A stretch of DNA of 29,897 nucleotides from Anaerolineaceae bacterium UBA6086 (GTDB taxonomy: Bacteria; Chloroflexota; Anaerolineae; Anaerolineales; Anaerolineaceae): contig DIXG01000077.1 in assembly GCA_002436005.1 (NCBI GenBank), positions 1-29,897 of the forward strand. Reading direction: 5' to 3'. Shown here in pieces: positions 21,782-29,897 of the stretch. Position 1 is the first letter of the stretch, and every line of letters starts with the position of its first letter. Both the position numbers and the translations under genes were made by a program. The notes under the pieces are model-generated. The model had not been told where the DNA came from. It saw only the letters and a program-made list of their open reading frames with translations, and ran no database searches.

Positions 21782-22816
21782 TCATTCTCCTCGCTGCACC
21801 TGCAAGATCGCCTGGCTGTAGACACCTTCAGGACCAAATATATCTGTCATGACAGGGTCCCAGCCGCCAAAATCCGCAATTGTAAAAAGATCAGGCACCG
21901 GAGGATATTGCTCCGTCGTCAGAGCCGCCACACTTGGATTCACCACCCTCAGACCGTGGTTAGCGAAAACTTCCTGAGCGGCATCTGTGTATAGAAACGC
22001 CACAAAAGCTTCCGCCACCTCTCGCGTCCCATGCTTGTCAACATTTGCGTCCACAACCGCAATCGGATTTTCAATCAGAATGGTCGATTTTGGGATCACC
22101 AGCTCATAATTCTGACCGGACTGCCTGCCCACGAGCACTTCATTCTCATATGTGATCGCCAGGTCACCAATCCCCTTCTCAAAATTCAAGATGCTGTCCC
22201 GGGCTCCTTTGTCCATCACAGTCACATTTCTCAGCACGGCTTTTAAGACTTCCTCAGCAGCGTCCTGATCATTTCCGGGCACACCTTCCACCTGCCCACG
22301 CAGGGCAGCACCATATAGCCCCAAGATGTTCCACATCGCACCTCCGCTAGTGCTTGGGTTTGGCGTCAGGATTTCCAGGCCAGGTTGTGTCAGATCGCCC
22401 CAATCCTGAATATTCTTGGGGTTCCCTGGGCGCACAGCAAAAGAAACGACGGAAGTGGTCACAATCCCATGGTATTCCCCCTCTTTCCAGTCGTGTGTGA
22501 TCAAGCCAGCCTCCTGTATGCGGGTGACATCTGCCTCCAAAGACAACGCAACAATGTCAGCCTCGAATCCATCGATAACTGCGCGCGATTGCGCACCCGA
22601 TCCAAGATAAGACTCTTCAATAACCACCCACTGCCCGGTTTGTGATTGCCAATATTCCTGAAAAAGGGGAATGATCTCACCATAAGCCTCACGTGGAGTG
22701 GTGTATGCGCCTAAAATCAATTTCACTTCATCTGCTTCTGAGGTGGTGGCGTTAGAGCATGCCGATAACAAAGCAAAAACAAGGAGTAGTAATAAGAATA
22801 TTCGATTTCTTTTCAT
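21782..22816 (-). CDS. Sulfate-type ABC transporter substrate-binding lipoprotein
   Basis: A 344-residue lipoprotein. The start at 22816 (MKRNRIFLL) has GGAGG 5 nt upstream. The signal peptide ends in the lipobox LSAC, so Cys20 is the lipid anchor. The mature part carries the sulfate-binding-protein signature: SYLGSGAQSRAVIDGFEADI (oxyanion contact region), then FAVRPGNPKNIQDWGDL and LTPNPSTSGGAMWNIL. It captures sulfate or thiosulfate outside the membrane for the CysTW channel. The gene overlaps the end of the ATPase gene by 4 nt (ATGA). Confidence 0.92.
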   Translation of the reverse strand: MKRNRIFLLLLLVFALLSACSNATTSEADEVKLILGAYTTPREAYGEIIPLFQEYWQSQTGQWVVIEESYLGSGAQSRAVIDGFEADIVALSLEADVTRIQEAGLITHDWKEGEYHGIVTTSVVSFAVRPGNPKNIQDWGDLTQPGLEILTPNPSTSGGAMWNILGLYGAALRGQVEGVPGNDQDAAEEVLKAVLRNVTVMDKGARDSILNFEKGIGDLAITYENEVLVGRQSGQNYELVIPKSTILIENPIAVVDANVDKHGTREVAEAFVAFLYTDAAQEVFANHGLRVVNPSVAALTTEQYPPVPDLFTIADFGGWDPVMTDIFGPEGVYSQAILQVQRGE

Positions 22817-24714
22817 GCAGTCCTCCATAAACGATTCTGTAATCGCTGATATTGTTGAGATTGAACGATCAGGAAGGAAGAATTTTCAACCGATGAGATG
22901 ATTGACCCAATTGAACTGCTCAATCCAATGTGCCCCTGGCTATCCGGCAGAGGGGCACCAAGGATGATCAGGTCATAATCCCCAGTTTCGACTTCCTCTT
23001 TAGTTGCCTTAGAAAGCGGCCCCTTTCGAATTCTCGCATGAGATAGCACACCAATCCGGGCCAGGCTATTTTGTCCCCCTTCCAGGAACCGTTCAACCCG
23101 GCTTTGGGAGTAATCGTCGTTTGGCTCTTCCTGGATCACCGTCAGTAAAGTGGCTTCTGCACCAATATGCCGCAGCAACCGCCCGGCAAAATTGACGGTA
23201 TCTTTACCTGGCTCGCCGCTTGCCAGGCAAACAAGCGCCTTGCTGATGCGCGCCATGGGTTCAGTAGCCAGGAGTAAATGATGATTGCCTGCCCTGAGCA
23301 CCTGCTCAGGCTGATCATAGCCGGAGGTCGGGCGCCAACCCATAATCACAAGATCCACAGGCTGTCGTTCTATGGCATGATTGACCGCCTCCCCAAAAGG
23401 TTCGATCGCTATTTGACTTTCACAAGAAGCCATACCGCTCCCCAGCTCTTTCCTGGCTTCCTGTAAGAATGCGTCCAGTTTTCCTTCGTCATGTCCAATC
23501 CCAAGCATCGTCACCCGGGCATGAGCCATCCTCGCCAGGTAGCCCCCGGTTACGATTGCCGACTGGCTGCGCAGTGAACCATCCGCGATCAATAAAAAGC
23601 TCATGCCAGGATGCGAAAGCACATGCAGTCGCCGGATGCCCACCCACACTTCCTCTCCAGGGAGGATGGGAAGGTTGGTGCTTTGTTCAGGCGATCGGTT
23701 AACATCCATCAATATGCCCGTGTTGCCATAGGGCACTGCCGGCGCAATGGGGCGAACACCCTGAATGGCAGGAAGTTCAACCTGGAGATGCTCATTGGGA
23801 CCATTAAAACCTTTTTCAAGGATTTTGCCCTGCCCCAAAGGCAAACACCCCAGATCACTGCTATGTTTTGCCAGAGCCACATCTTCAGGGCGAAACAGAA
23901 TCTGAGCCCGATCATTGGCACTGAATGCATGCGACTCAACAGGCAAAGGGAATGAGTTCTTGCCAAGCATCACCTCGTTCCCCTTCACCTGTCCCAATAA
24001 CAGGTTGGCAGACCCCAGGAAAGAGGCAACATACTCCGTACGCGGATATTGATACAATTCATGCGGCGTGCCCACTTCAATCAGCCGCCCAAAATTCATC
24101 ACCCCGATCCGATCACCCAGGTCAAATGCCTCCTCCTGATCATGGGTCACCAGGACGGCAGCTACACCGGATTGCCGCTGAATTCTCTTCAAACTGCGGC
24201 GCAGGTCAACCCTGATCTTTGCATCCAGAGCGCCCAGCGGCTCATCTAACAACAGAACCTCTGGCTCCAATGCCAGTGCCCGTGCCAGTGCCACCCGCTG
24301 CTGCTGCCCTCCGCTCAACTGACCGGGCATCCGACCGCCCAACCCGACCAGACCAACCAATTCCAGCAGTTCATCACTCCTGCGTTGACGCTGTGCTTTG
24401 GGCACCTGACGAACCCACAATCCGAATTCGATATTCTCCGCAACCGTCATATGTTGAAATAGCGCATAATTTTGAAATACAAAGCCAACCTTTCGCTTCT
24501 GAGTGGGCAATGTGGTCACATCCCGCTCATGCAGCCAAACTTTTCCCTGCTCAGGCTGGATCAGCCCGGCAATGATGTTGAGGATTGTCGTTTTTCCACT
24601 GCCGCTGGCGCCCAGCAGCACAAAGAACTCGCCATCTTTTACTTCCAGGCTGACATTGTTGACAACCACCTGCTGGCCGTAATGCTTGCTGATTTTCTCC
24701 AGTCGAATCGACAT
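22813..24714 (-). CDS. Sulfate-type ABC ATPase fused to two universal-stress-protein-like domains
   Basis: A 633-residue fusion. Residues 1-240 are a CysA-type ATPase: Walker A GASGSGKT (35-42), Q81, signature LSGGQQQR (133-140), Walker B LLLDEP (154-159), His191. Residues about 268-375 form a TOBE-like regulatory lobe (QILFRPEDVAL, EEVWVGIRRLHVL). Residues 376-633 are unusual: two Usp-like units at about 376-485 (VTMLGIGHDEGK, DLVIMGWRPTSG) and 491-618 (KALVCLASGEPGKDTVNFAG, ATLLTVIQEE, DYDLIILGAPLP, SSSIGSIISSVENSSFLIVQ). Ordinary CysA ends near residue 350. GAGG lies 5 nt before the ATG. It heads the transporter operon. The Usp units may sense nucleotide or stress and gate uptake; this is inference. 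Confidence 0.9.
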   Translation of the reverse strand: MSIRLEKISKHYGQQVVVNNVSLEVKDGEFFVLLGASGSGKTTILNIIAGLIQPEQGKVWLHERDVTTLPTQKRKVGFVFQNYALFQHMTVAENIEFGLWVRQVPKAQRQRRSDELLELVGLVGLGGRMPGQLSGGQQQRVALARALALEPEVLLLDEPLGALDAKIRVDLRRSLKRIQRQSGVAAVLVTHDQEEAFDLGDRIGVMNFGRLIEVGTPHELYQYPRTEYVASFLGSANLLLGQVKGNEVMLGKNSFPLPVESHAFSANDRAQILFRPEDVALAKHSSDLGCLPLGQGKILEKGFNGPNEHLQVELPAIQGVRPIAPAVPYGNTGILMDVNRSPEQSTNLPILPGEEVWVGIRRLHVLSHPGMSFLLIADGSLRSQSAIVTGGYLARMAHARVTMLGIGHDEGKLDAFLQEARKELGSGMASCESQIAIEPFGEAVNHAIERQPVDLVIMGWRPTSGYDQPEQVLRAGNHHLLLATEPMARISKALVCLASGEPGKDTVNFAGRLLRHIGAEATLLTVIQEEPNDDYSQSRVERFLEGGQNSLARIGVLSHARIRKGPLSKATKEEVETGDYDLIILGAPLPDSQGHIGLSSSIGSIISSVENSSFLIVQSQQYQRLQNRLWRTA

Positions 24715-24741
24715 ACAATCCTCTATCTCATTAGCACAGTC

Positions 24742-24772
24742 AACTGACAGGGATGGAATCTATCCCTCAGTT
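24742..24772 (-). promoter_or_regulatory. Hairpin in the 5' leader of the ABC operon
   Basis: AACTG and AGGGAT (24742-24746, 24749-24754) pair with ATCCCT and CAGTT (24762-24767, 24768-24772), an 11-bp stem with a 2-nt bulge and a 7-nt loop. It begins at about the predicted transcription start, leaving about 27 nt before the ATG. It may stabilise the mRNA or control translation. Confidence 0.5.
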
Positions 24773-24777
24773 AACAA

Positions 24778-24832
24778 ATTTTAGCCAACGAGCGTGACGG
24801 GAGACGTGACAGGTATGTGATAAATGTGTGAC
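24778..24832 (-). promoter_or_regulatory. Phased direct repeats and -10 box: response-regulator-controlled promoter of the ABC operon
   Basis: Reading the minus strand, GTCAC (24832), ATCAC (24821), GTCAC (24810) and GTCAC (24798) start 11, 11 and 12 bp apart. Ten bases after the last copy is TAAAAT (24783-24778). There is no good -35 at the normal place. OmpR/PhoB-family activators bind direct repeats of about 11 bp that replace the -35 element, and PhoB boxes in enterics use CTGTCA-type half-sites. The regulator gene ends only about 40 bp upstream. Confidence 0.65.
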
Positions 24833-24872
24833 AAAATGGTCCTGAATTATCCCCACTATAAAAGCGACCCGA

Positions 24873-25562
24873 TCAGAGTCCGAATCCATACCCAATTCCG
24901 GGTAGATTTTGAATCAATTCCGGTGACTCAGGATCGATTTCTACTTTCACCCGTAGCCGGCGGATGAGCTGCCGAAGCATTTCCTGGCTGCCGCCGCCCG
25001 GACCCCAGATCTGGTTGATCAGCAATTCTGCTGGAAGAATTTGTCCGCGATTCAACATCAAAACTTCCAATAATTGTGCTTCCAGGTTGGTCAACGAAAC
25101 CGGGTCCGTCCCCTGCCTGCAAAACGTCCTCAGGTGCGGATCGAAACTGATCTCACCGAACAGGTAAGGCGCATCCACCTTGGCTTTGCCTGATGCTGCC
25201 CGGCGCAGGACTGTCTCGACGCGTGCCACCAGTTCACGGGGGCTGAAAGGCTTGAGGATATAATCATCTGCCCCCAGCTTCAACCCTTTAACCACATCTT
25301 CTTCATCATCCCGCACTGTCAACAAGATGATGGGAACATCAGAGGATTGGCGGATAGCCTGGCAGACATCAAAGCCATCCTTTAACCCTGGTTTTCCGGG
25401 CATGTTGACATCCAGCACAATGAGATCGATTGCCATTTGCTGAAATGCCGTCAATGCACCCGGGGCATCAAAGGCTAAATGTATATCGTAACCCGCTCGC
25501 CTGAGGGTGAAGGCGAGCAAATCAGATAGGGTTCGGTCATCATCAACCACTAAGATATGCAT
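24873..25562 (-). CDS. OmpR/PhoB-family response regulator
   Basis: A 229-residue DNA-binding response regulator. The receiver (1-120) has all key residues: Asp7-9, phosphorylation Asp51 (VLDVNMPG), Thr82 and Lys104 (LKPFSPREL). The winged helix (about 130-229) has LTNLEAQLLEVLMLNRGQIL, LINQIWGPGG and RQLIRRLRVKVE, ending in GIGYGFGL. It starts 3 bp after the stop of the kinase gene, so the two form one operon and a cognate pair. Its likely target is the repeat array just downstream, ahead of the sulfate-type transporter. Confidence 0.93.
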   Translation of the reverse strand: MHILVVDDDRTLSDLLAFTLRRAGYDIHLAFDAPGALTAFQQMAIDLIVLDVNMPGKPGLKDGFDVCQAIRQSSDVPIILLTVRDDEEDVVKGLKLGADDYILKPFSPRELVARVETVLRRAASGKAKVDAPYLFGEISFDPHLRTFCRQGTDPVSLTNLEAQLLEVLMLNRGQILPAELLINQIWGPGGGSQEMLRQLIRRLRVKVEIDPESPELIQNLPGIGYGFGL

Positions 25563-25565
25563 GAC

Positions 25566-27626
25566 TCAATTCCTAACCAGGGGTAAAGTGAACCAGAAAA
25601 TTGCACCGCTGGGTTCACCAACTTTGTATCCAACCTTTCCCCCCTGAGCTTCAACAATGGCTTTCACCACAGAAAGGCCCAAACCCATACCGACCAGGGA
25701 TAGATCATGGTCGGATCCCCCACTGATAAAACGATTAAATAACTGCAGCTGGCGCTCAGGTGCCACACCCTCACCCTCATCCTGAACTTCAATCAGGACA
25801 TGATTTTCAAGCATCAGGCTTCTGATCGTTACAGTCCCATTTTCGGGGCTGTGCTTGATGGCATTTGAGAGCAAATTCACCAAAACCTGGGTCGTTCGAC
25901 GCTGATCTGCCATCACAAGAAAGCCCTGCCGAATTGCTGGTTGGACAATCTCCAATCCGCGCTTCTGGGCGATCGGCAACACGGTATCAACAGAAGCCTG
26001 GGTAATTGCTCCCAATGCTACTTGCCTGGGATTGACCTTAAACCGTCCAGCTTCTATGCTGGCGGCTTCGATTAGATTATCAATCAGAGATTGAAGGTCA
26101 ATGATTCCGATGTTCAAAGCGTGCAGCAGCTGACCGATCTCCTGTGTTGAGAGATCCGGAAGCTGATCGACCAATAACTCAACTGAAGCCGAAAGCGCGC
26201 TGAGCGGGGTGCGGAATTCGTGTGTGATGTTTGCCATAAATTCGCCGATCAGCCGATGAATGCGTTCCTCATCAGTCACATCGCGAATCACAAGTGCTCG
26301 CGTTGCGTTTCCTGCCTCAGGTGGGATGAAAGTGGAAACTGATACCTGCAAAAGGACTTCTCTGCCATTCAGCAGGGCAGAAATGCGCGCCGACTGGTTT
26401 TCCCCGGGAATCTGCTGGCTGAAATCATCTTCTCCCTCAACTGCCACAAAATATTCATCCATTGGGCGCCCCAAGAGATGCGGCATCTCAACGCCCAGCA
26501 TGTTTTCGATCGTTTTGCTGACATATGTGATTCGATTTTTCTCATCCACCGTGAGGATACCTTCAACGATCGAGTTGAGCATATTTTCGATCCACAACTT
26601 TTCCATCTTCAGTTGATCAATCGAGTGCTTCAATCCCACCCTTGCATCCTCCAGAGCATTGGTCAGCTGGTCCATTTCCCAAATTTTCGATGAGGACACA
26701 AGTGGGGTTGTTAAATCGCCTTCACGCAAAGAGACCGCTGATCGCGCCAGCTGGTCAAGCGGCTTGCTGATACGCCTTGAGACAAATACCGCAACCACTG
26801 CACCAGCCAAGCTGACCGCAAGAAAGGCAATCCATACCAGGTTTCGCAGCTGCTTGCTGAGTGCAAGGAAAGACTCGATATTCAATAATCCAACCAGCGT
26901 AAAATTCTGCCCGCCTGTCAGCGGCACAATTGTGGATTGATAGACGGTTGTCTGCCCTCCCTCATCCACAACTTTAATCCTCTGGTTGCTTGAAACTCCC
27001 GAATCAATTTCATCCTGAAGTTGTGCCGGTAATTCATCCACATTGCTGGCAACTGCCTCACCATCATAAATCAGCAAATAATCCAAACTGCTTTGTGATT
27101 TGAAATTCTCTAGAATCGTATTTGCCTGTTCGCCGACAACAATATAAGGCTGATCCGCACGGTCAACACCCCAGTCTGCACGGGCAAGCAGCCAGGCTGT
27201 ACCTTCAACCATGGCGAACTTGCTCTCACCTTCAAACTGACACATCGAAGAAAATCCGGATTCCCCAGCGACAGCCAGAGCATTTTCCGATTCACAAATC
27301 ACAATCGCTTCGATATTTGAATTGCTCAGAAATTCAGCCAGATAGGTCTCAAGCTCCACCCGGTCTTGTTCCCAAAATAAAATTTGATTCAATGTGGGAC
27401 GTTCAATCAGCAGCAGGGCATTATTTTCCAGTTGTGAACGCTTCTCGTTCAGAAGTGCGTGTGCTGTCTGGTTCGCCTGGTCAGCCAATGCCCTCACCTG
27501 GAGGTTATTCTGCCGATTGAGCAATAACGCAGCAGGCAGGCCTAACGCGATCAAAGTTCCCAGCGTGAAGATGGCAAAAATCAAGATCAACTGAACTACG
27601 AATCGTTTGGAAGACAGGAACTTCAT
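25566..27626 (-). CDS. Membrane sensor histidine kinase with HAMP and PAS domains
   Basis: A 686-residue kinase. ATG 27626 (MKFLSSKRF) has AAGGA 6 nt upstream; the frame to 27659 has none. Membrane helix 1 is at about 10-35, an extracytoplasmic sensor region at about 36-260 (with a Cys pair at 111 and 129), helix 2 at about 263-283, HAMP at about 284-336, and PAS at about 342-450 (NSIVEGILTVDEKNRITYVS). The dimerisation helix carries phosphorylated His469 (MANITHEFRTPLSAL). The ATPase domain has NLLSNAIKHS (N box, about 584-593), DEGEGVAP and GMGLGLSVVKAIV. It phosphorylates the regulator encoded 3 bp downstream. The signal is unknown; an oxyanion or envelope cue is plausible from the context. 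Confidence 0.93.
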   Translation of the reverse strand: MKFLSSKRFVVQLILIFAIFTLGTLIALGLPAALLLNRQNNLQVRALADQANQTAHALLNEKRSQLENNALLLIERPTLNQILFWEQDRVELETYLAEFLSNSNIEAIVICESENALAVAGESGFSSMCQFEGESKFAMVEGTAWLLARADWGVDRADQPYIVVGEQANTILENFKSQSSLDYLLIYDGEAVASNVDELPAQLQDEIDSGVSSNQRIKVVDEGGQTTVYQSTIVPLTGGQNFTLVGLLNIESFLALSKQLRNLVWIAFLAVSLAGAVVAVFVSRRISKPLDQLARSAVSLREGDLTTPLVSSSKIWEMDQLTNALEDARVGLKHSIDQLKMEKLWIENMLNSIVEGILTVDEKNRITYVSKTIENMLGVEMPHLLGRPMDEYFVAVEGEDDFSQQIPGENQSARISALLNGREVLLQVSVSTFIPPEAGNATRALVIRDVTDEERIHRLIGEFMANITHEFRTPLSALSASVELLVDQLPDLSTQEIGQLLHALNIGIIDLQSLIDNLIEAASIEAGRFKVNPRQVALGAITQASVDTVLPIAQKRGLEIVQPAIRQGFLVMADQRRTTQVLVNLLSNAIKHSPENGTVTIRSLMLENHVLIEVQDEGEGVAPERQLQLFNRFISGGSDHDLSLVGMGLGLSVVKAIVEAQGGKVGYKVGEPSGAIFWFTLPLVRN

Positions 27627-27659
27627 CAGAAATCCTTTTGCGGAACTAAACTCATCCAT

Positions 27660-27916
27660 TCACTGCCAAATCGCCACCGGAACCCAACTAGATTCAGAAT
27701 CAACAGGGTTGGAACCACACAGATAATGTTTTTGCCGCTAGCAGCTGAACCAGGACAGGATTCAAAGCTTGCACAGGCGGAATACAATTGTTAACATTTT
27801 ACAACATTAACCACATAATTTGTGTTGAGGAATCGAAAATTCGATTTGCGTTCTCTTCTCTGTCAATTTCCCACTCACACCCATCGCCTTGCGACAAGAA
27901 GATCATATTCCAAAGA
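27660..27916. other. Gap upstream of the sensor kinase gene
   Basis: The roughly 290-bp gap between rnhA and the kinase gene holds no gene. It has a perfect dyad with 7-bp arms, AATCGAA and TTCGATT (27831-27846), and a small array with GTTAA/TTAAC (27790-27811) containing two AACATT copies 10 bp apart. These may be operators or part of the kinase promoter; no clear sigma-70 pair was found. Confidence 0.4.
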
Positions 27917-28351
27917 TCACTTGGGAATTGCTTTTCGAGCCAGCTGATCCACGCGTTCGTTCAGCCTGTTGCCAGCATGCCCGCGCACCCAGCGCCAGCT
28001 AATCTCGTGCCGGGCAATTTCCTCATCCAACTTCATCCACAGATCAACATTTGCCAGCTTACCCTCCTTGCGCTGCCAGTTTCTTTTCTTCCAATTCGGC
28101 AGCCACTCAGTAATTCCCCTCTTCAGATATTCCGAATCCGTAAAAAGGGTCACATTGCAGGGCTGCGTCAAAGCACGCAAAGCTTCCAGCGCGGCGGTCA
28201 GCTCCATCCGGTTGTTGGTCGTGTCCCGCGCCCCACCTGAAAGTTCACGTTCATGCTTGCCAGATTTTAGGATTGCGCCCCACCCCCCCGGCCCAGGGTT
28301 GCCGCTGCAAGCGCCATCGGAATAAATAACGACATCTGGTCGGACAGGCAT
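27917..28351 (-). CDS. rnhA: Ribonuclease HI
   Basis: Cuts the RNA strand of RNA-DNA hybrids, in the cytoplasm. The 144-residue product has all catalytic residues: Asp12 (YSDGACSGNPGPGGWG), Glu50 (TTNNRMELTAALEAL), Asp72 (LFTDSEYLKRGI), His125 and Asp135 (VRGHAGNRLNERVDQLAR). The basic handle region is present (WKKRNWQRKEGK). The ATG shares its A with the stop TGA of the upstream lipoprotein gene (TGATG), so translation is coupled even though the functions look unrelated. Confidence 0.96.
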   Translation of the reverse strand: MPVRPDVVIYSDGACSGNPGPGGWGAILKSGKHERELSGGARDTTNNRMELTAALEALRALTQPCNVTLFTDSEYLKRGITEWLPNWKKRNWQRKEGKLANVDLWMKLDEEIARHEISWRWVRGHAGNRLNERVDQLARKAIPK

Positions 28352-29790
28352 CAGGGCGCCCCGGTTTCAAACTCATCCAGCATCCTGTCCAATTCCTGAA
28401 GAATGGCATCCGTCTCATTCGTTTCAGAGGGCAGCAACCGGGCGATGGCGTCCTGCAAAACCCACTGACCAATACCCCACGCTTGTGATATAGGAAGGGG
28501 CACCGCCCGATCAATCAGATCGACGCCCTGTGCCCATTGGGGATATTCAGCAGCAAGATCTTCAAGGTGGGTCATCGCCGATGTCCGTACGGGCAGGGTG
28601 AAAAGACTTCTCACCAACGCTGCCTGCACCTCGGGTTCCAGTAAGTGTTTGGCAAACAGCCACGCTGCCAGCTGCTGTTCCGGCGTATCTGCTGTCAGCA
28701 TCAGCCCGGGACCATCGATAATCATTACTTCTCCGTCAGCCCCAGGATAACCCATGACTTTCCACTCATCCTGACTCTCTGCAACCTTCATCCATCCCGC
28801 TTGTGCAGGCAACTGATCCAGCCTGCCTGCATACATCAGGGCATAGCGGTTGGCAAAATAATAATAGGGGTCAGCCTGTCGTCCGATCCAGAAACAACCC
28901 TCATCGTATACGTTCTTCAAGTAATTGAAGGATGCCTGTCCGGCGGCTGTGTTGAATTTTAATGCTCCTGCCAGCGGCAGTTCGCCCTCAAAGCTCACGT
29001 ACCAGCTCGCCAGCGCCGCCGGATCACGATTGATGATCCATCCACCCGTCCCATCGTTCTCGTTACTCGAATCGTCCAAATTGGCAAAGGTGGCGCCGCA
29101 AGCTTGCTGACGAAATGCCGCCTGATCCACAGGCACTGAAGCGAACCCAAGCGCTTCAGCCCAGGTCTGGTTATAGAAGATGACTGCAGCCTGGGGAGCA
29201 ACCGGCAGAGCTATCAGCTCATCTCCTGCTGTAAACGGTTCAATAAACACATCAGGAATATCTGCCTGCGCTTCCGCACTCAACCCCCATTCGGGGTCGT
29301 CCACATAATTTGTCATATTGACCGTGAAAAATTCATCCTCCAGCATGGAAAGGTTGTAAGGATGCAAGGCGACCAAACCCGGTACATCCCCGCTTTCAAG
29401 ACTGTCGATCAAACGACCAACGAGGACTTCCTCACTGCCCATTGCTTCCACATTCACCCAAATTCCATAGGGATTGGTCAACGAAAACTGAGTGGCAATC
29501 GTTTCCAATGTCTCAGCTGCCTGCCCTCCCCAGGGGTGGAAGAAGCGGATCGTCACCCCATCCAAAGCGTCAACATTAACCTCAATGGTCCGAGTCGGTT
29601 CTGGGGTGGGTTCCTGGGTCGCAGTTGGCGCCCAAGTGGGGACAGATGTTGCTGTCGGGTCATTGACAAATGATTCTGTCTCTGCTGGGGTGGGAGAAGG
29701 TGCGCCACAACCCATCAGTAAAAACACGCTGATAAGAATTAAGCTGTAGCCAAAAAAATGCAGGAATTTATTGCGATTAAATTTTTTCAT
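28351..29790 (-). CDS. ABC-type extracellular solute-binding lipoprotein (sugar-type)
   Basis: A 479-residue exported lipoprotein. The signal peptide ends in LLMGC, so Cys28 is the lipid anchor. A long Pro/Thr linker follows (about 30-68, with TPEPTRT). The binding domain has family-1 solute-binding features: VTIRFFHPWGGQAAETLETI, SGDVPGLVALHPYNLSM, a middle FYNQTWAEALGF, and LAAWLFAKHLLEPEVQAALV near the end. The cargo is probably a sugar or oligosaccharide, but this cannot be read from sequence. No permease gene is next to it, so it may work with a distant transporter. It has no SD; its ATG overlaps the upstream stop by 4 nt. Confidence 0.85.
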   Translation of the reverse strand: MKKFNRNKFLHFFGYSLILISVFLLMGCGAPSPTPAETESFVNDPTATSVPTWAPTATQEPTPEPTRTIEVNVDALDGVTIRFFHPWGGQAAETLETIATQFSLTNPYGIWVNVEAMGSEEVLVGRLIDSLESGDVPGLVALHPYNLSMLEDEFFTVNMTNYVDDPEWGLSAEAQADIPDVFIEPFTAGDELIALPVAPQAAVIFYNQTWAEALGFASVPVDQAAFRQQACGATFANLDDSSNENDGTGGWIINRDPAALASWYVSFEGELPLAGALKFNTAAGQASFNYLKNVYDEGCFWIGRQADPYYYFANRYALMYAGRLDQLPAQAGWMKVAESQDEWKVMGYPGADGEVMIIDGPGLMLTADTPEQQLAAWLFAKHLLEPEVQAALVRSLFTLPVRTSAMTHLEDLAAEYPQWAQGVDLIDRAVPLPISQAWGIGQWVLQDAIARLLPSETNETDAILQELDRMLDEFETGAP

Positions 29791-29897
29791 TGAATAATTA
29801 TCAAGGGAACAGGAATAAAAATCAAGATAAATAAGACCAGGGCGATCACACCAAGCACCTCGCGCTTAGGGTCAACAGGTGTGATGTCGTCCAGCGG
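29787..29897 (-). CDS. C-terminal end of a membrane protein, cut by window edge
   Basis: Only the last 36 codons are visible, ending in TGA (29789-29787), which overlaps the next gene's ATG by 4 nt (ATGA). The end reads DDITPVDPKREVLGVIAL, then a hydrophobic run (VLFILIFIPVPLIII), so it closes with one membrane helix. The short tail reminds me of site-2-type (M50) proteases of this group, but that is too little to name it. The overlap explains why the next gene lacks an SD. Confidence 0.6.
   Translation of the reverse strand, partial: PLDDITPVDPKREVLGVIALVLFILIFIPVPLIIIQ

Overview
The window reads as ordinary chromosome of a free-living bacterium, most likely a Chloroflexota of the Anaerolineae type. 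That assignment is inferred from gene content and protein style: several exported or membrane-anchored proteins carry Thr/Pro linkers of the PTPT kind behind the membrane anchor or lipobox, and a DnaB helicase gene sits next to DnaD-like and DnaC/DnaI-like genes. There is no rRNA, tRNA, CRISPR array, insertion sequence or phage module that I can recognise. Base composition looks close to even. Many starts were moved inward from the longest reading frame because a Shine-Dalgarno (SD) sequence sits at the right distance from an internal ATG.

Layout. 1-9192 is all minus strand: two paralogous TPR membrane proteins (one cut by the left edge), a CopD-like membrane protein, a Crp/Fnr regulator, 6-phosphogluconolactonase, a CbpA-type DnaJ, a PlsC-like acyltransferase, a HAD phosphatase overlapping a membrane-anchored HEXXH metallopeptidase, and an OmpR-type regulator with a degenerate receiver. 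9690-13803 is plus strand: a bifunctional-nuclease-domain protein with a very acidic tail, then a replication cluster (dnaB, a DnaD-like gene, and a helicase-loader-like ATPase with two AAA+ domains in one chain). 14135-16331 is minus: an MFS and an EamA/DMT exporter. 16598-20011 is a plus-strand copper operon (csoR, copZ, copA) ending in a membrane-anchored rhodanese whose frame is crossed by one TGA. 20083-27626 is minus: a sensor kinase and response regulator, then a sulfate-type ABC transporter (ATPase, binding lipoprotein, two permeases). 27917-29897 is minus: rnhA, a sugar-type binding lipoprotein and the tail of one more membrane protein.

Best leads. (1) The rhodanese TGA lies exactly where related proteins have the second Cys of a YC-x-CP-x-E motif. 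The frame continues for 40 conserved codons to the usual C-terminus, and a 7-bp hairpin with a G in its apical loop starts 14 nt after the TGA. This is a strong selenoprotein candidate. (2) Four GTCAC-like direct repeats spaced 11, 11 and 12 bp end 10 bp before a TAAAAT -10 box, between the response regulator gene and the ABC operon. This is the layout of a PhoB/OmpR-family activator site. (3) The ABC ATPase carries two universal-stress-protein-like domains at its C-terminus. (4) The helicase-loader-like protein has duplicated its AAA+ domain with both ATP sites intact.

How the genes work together: CsoR probably senses Cu(I) and controls copZ-copA and the rhodanese from one promoter with a GC-rich operator at the transcription start. 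The two-component pair probably controls the adjacent sulfate-type importer. DnaB, the DnaD-like protein and the double AAA+ protein probably act together in helicase loading.
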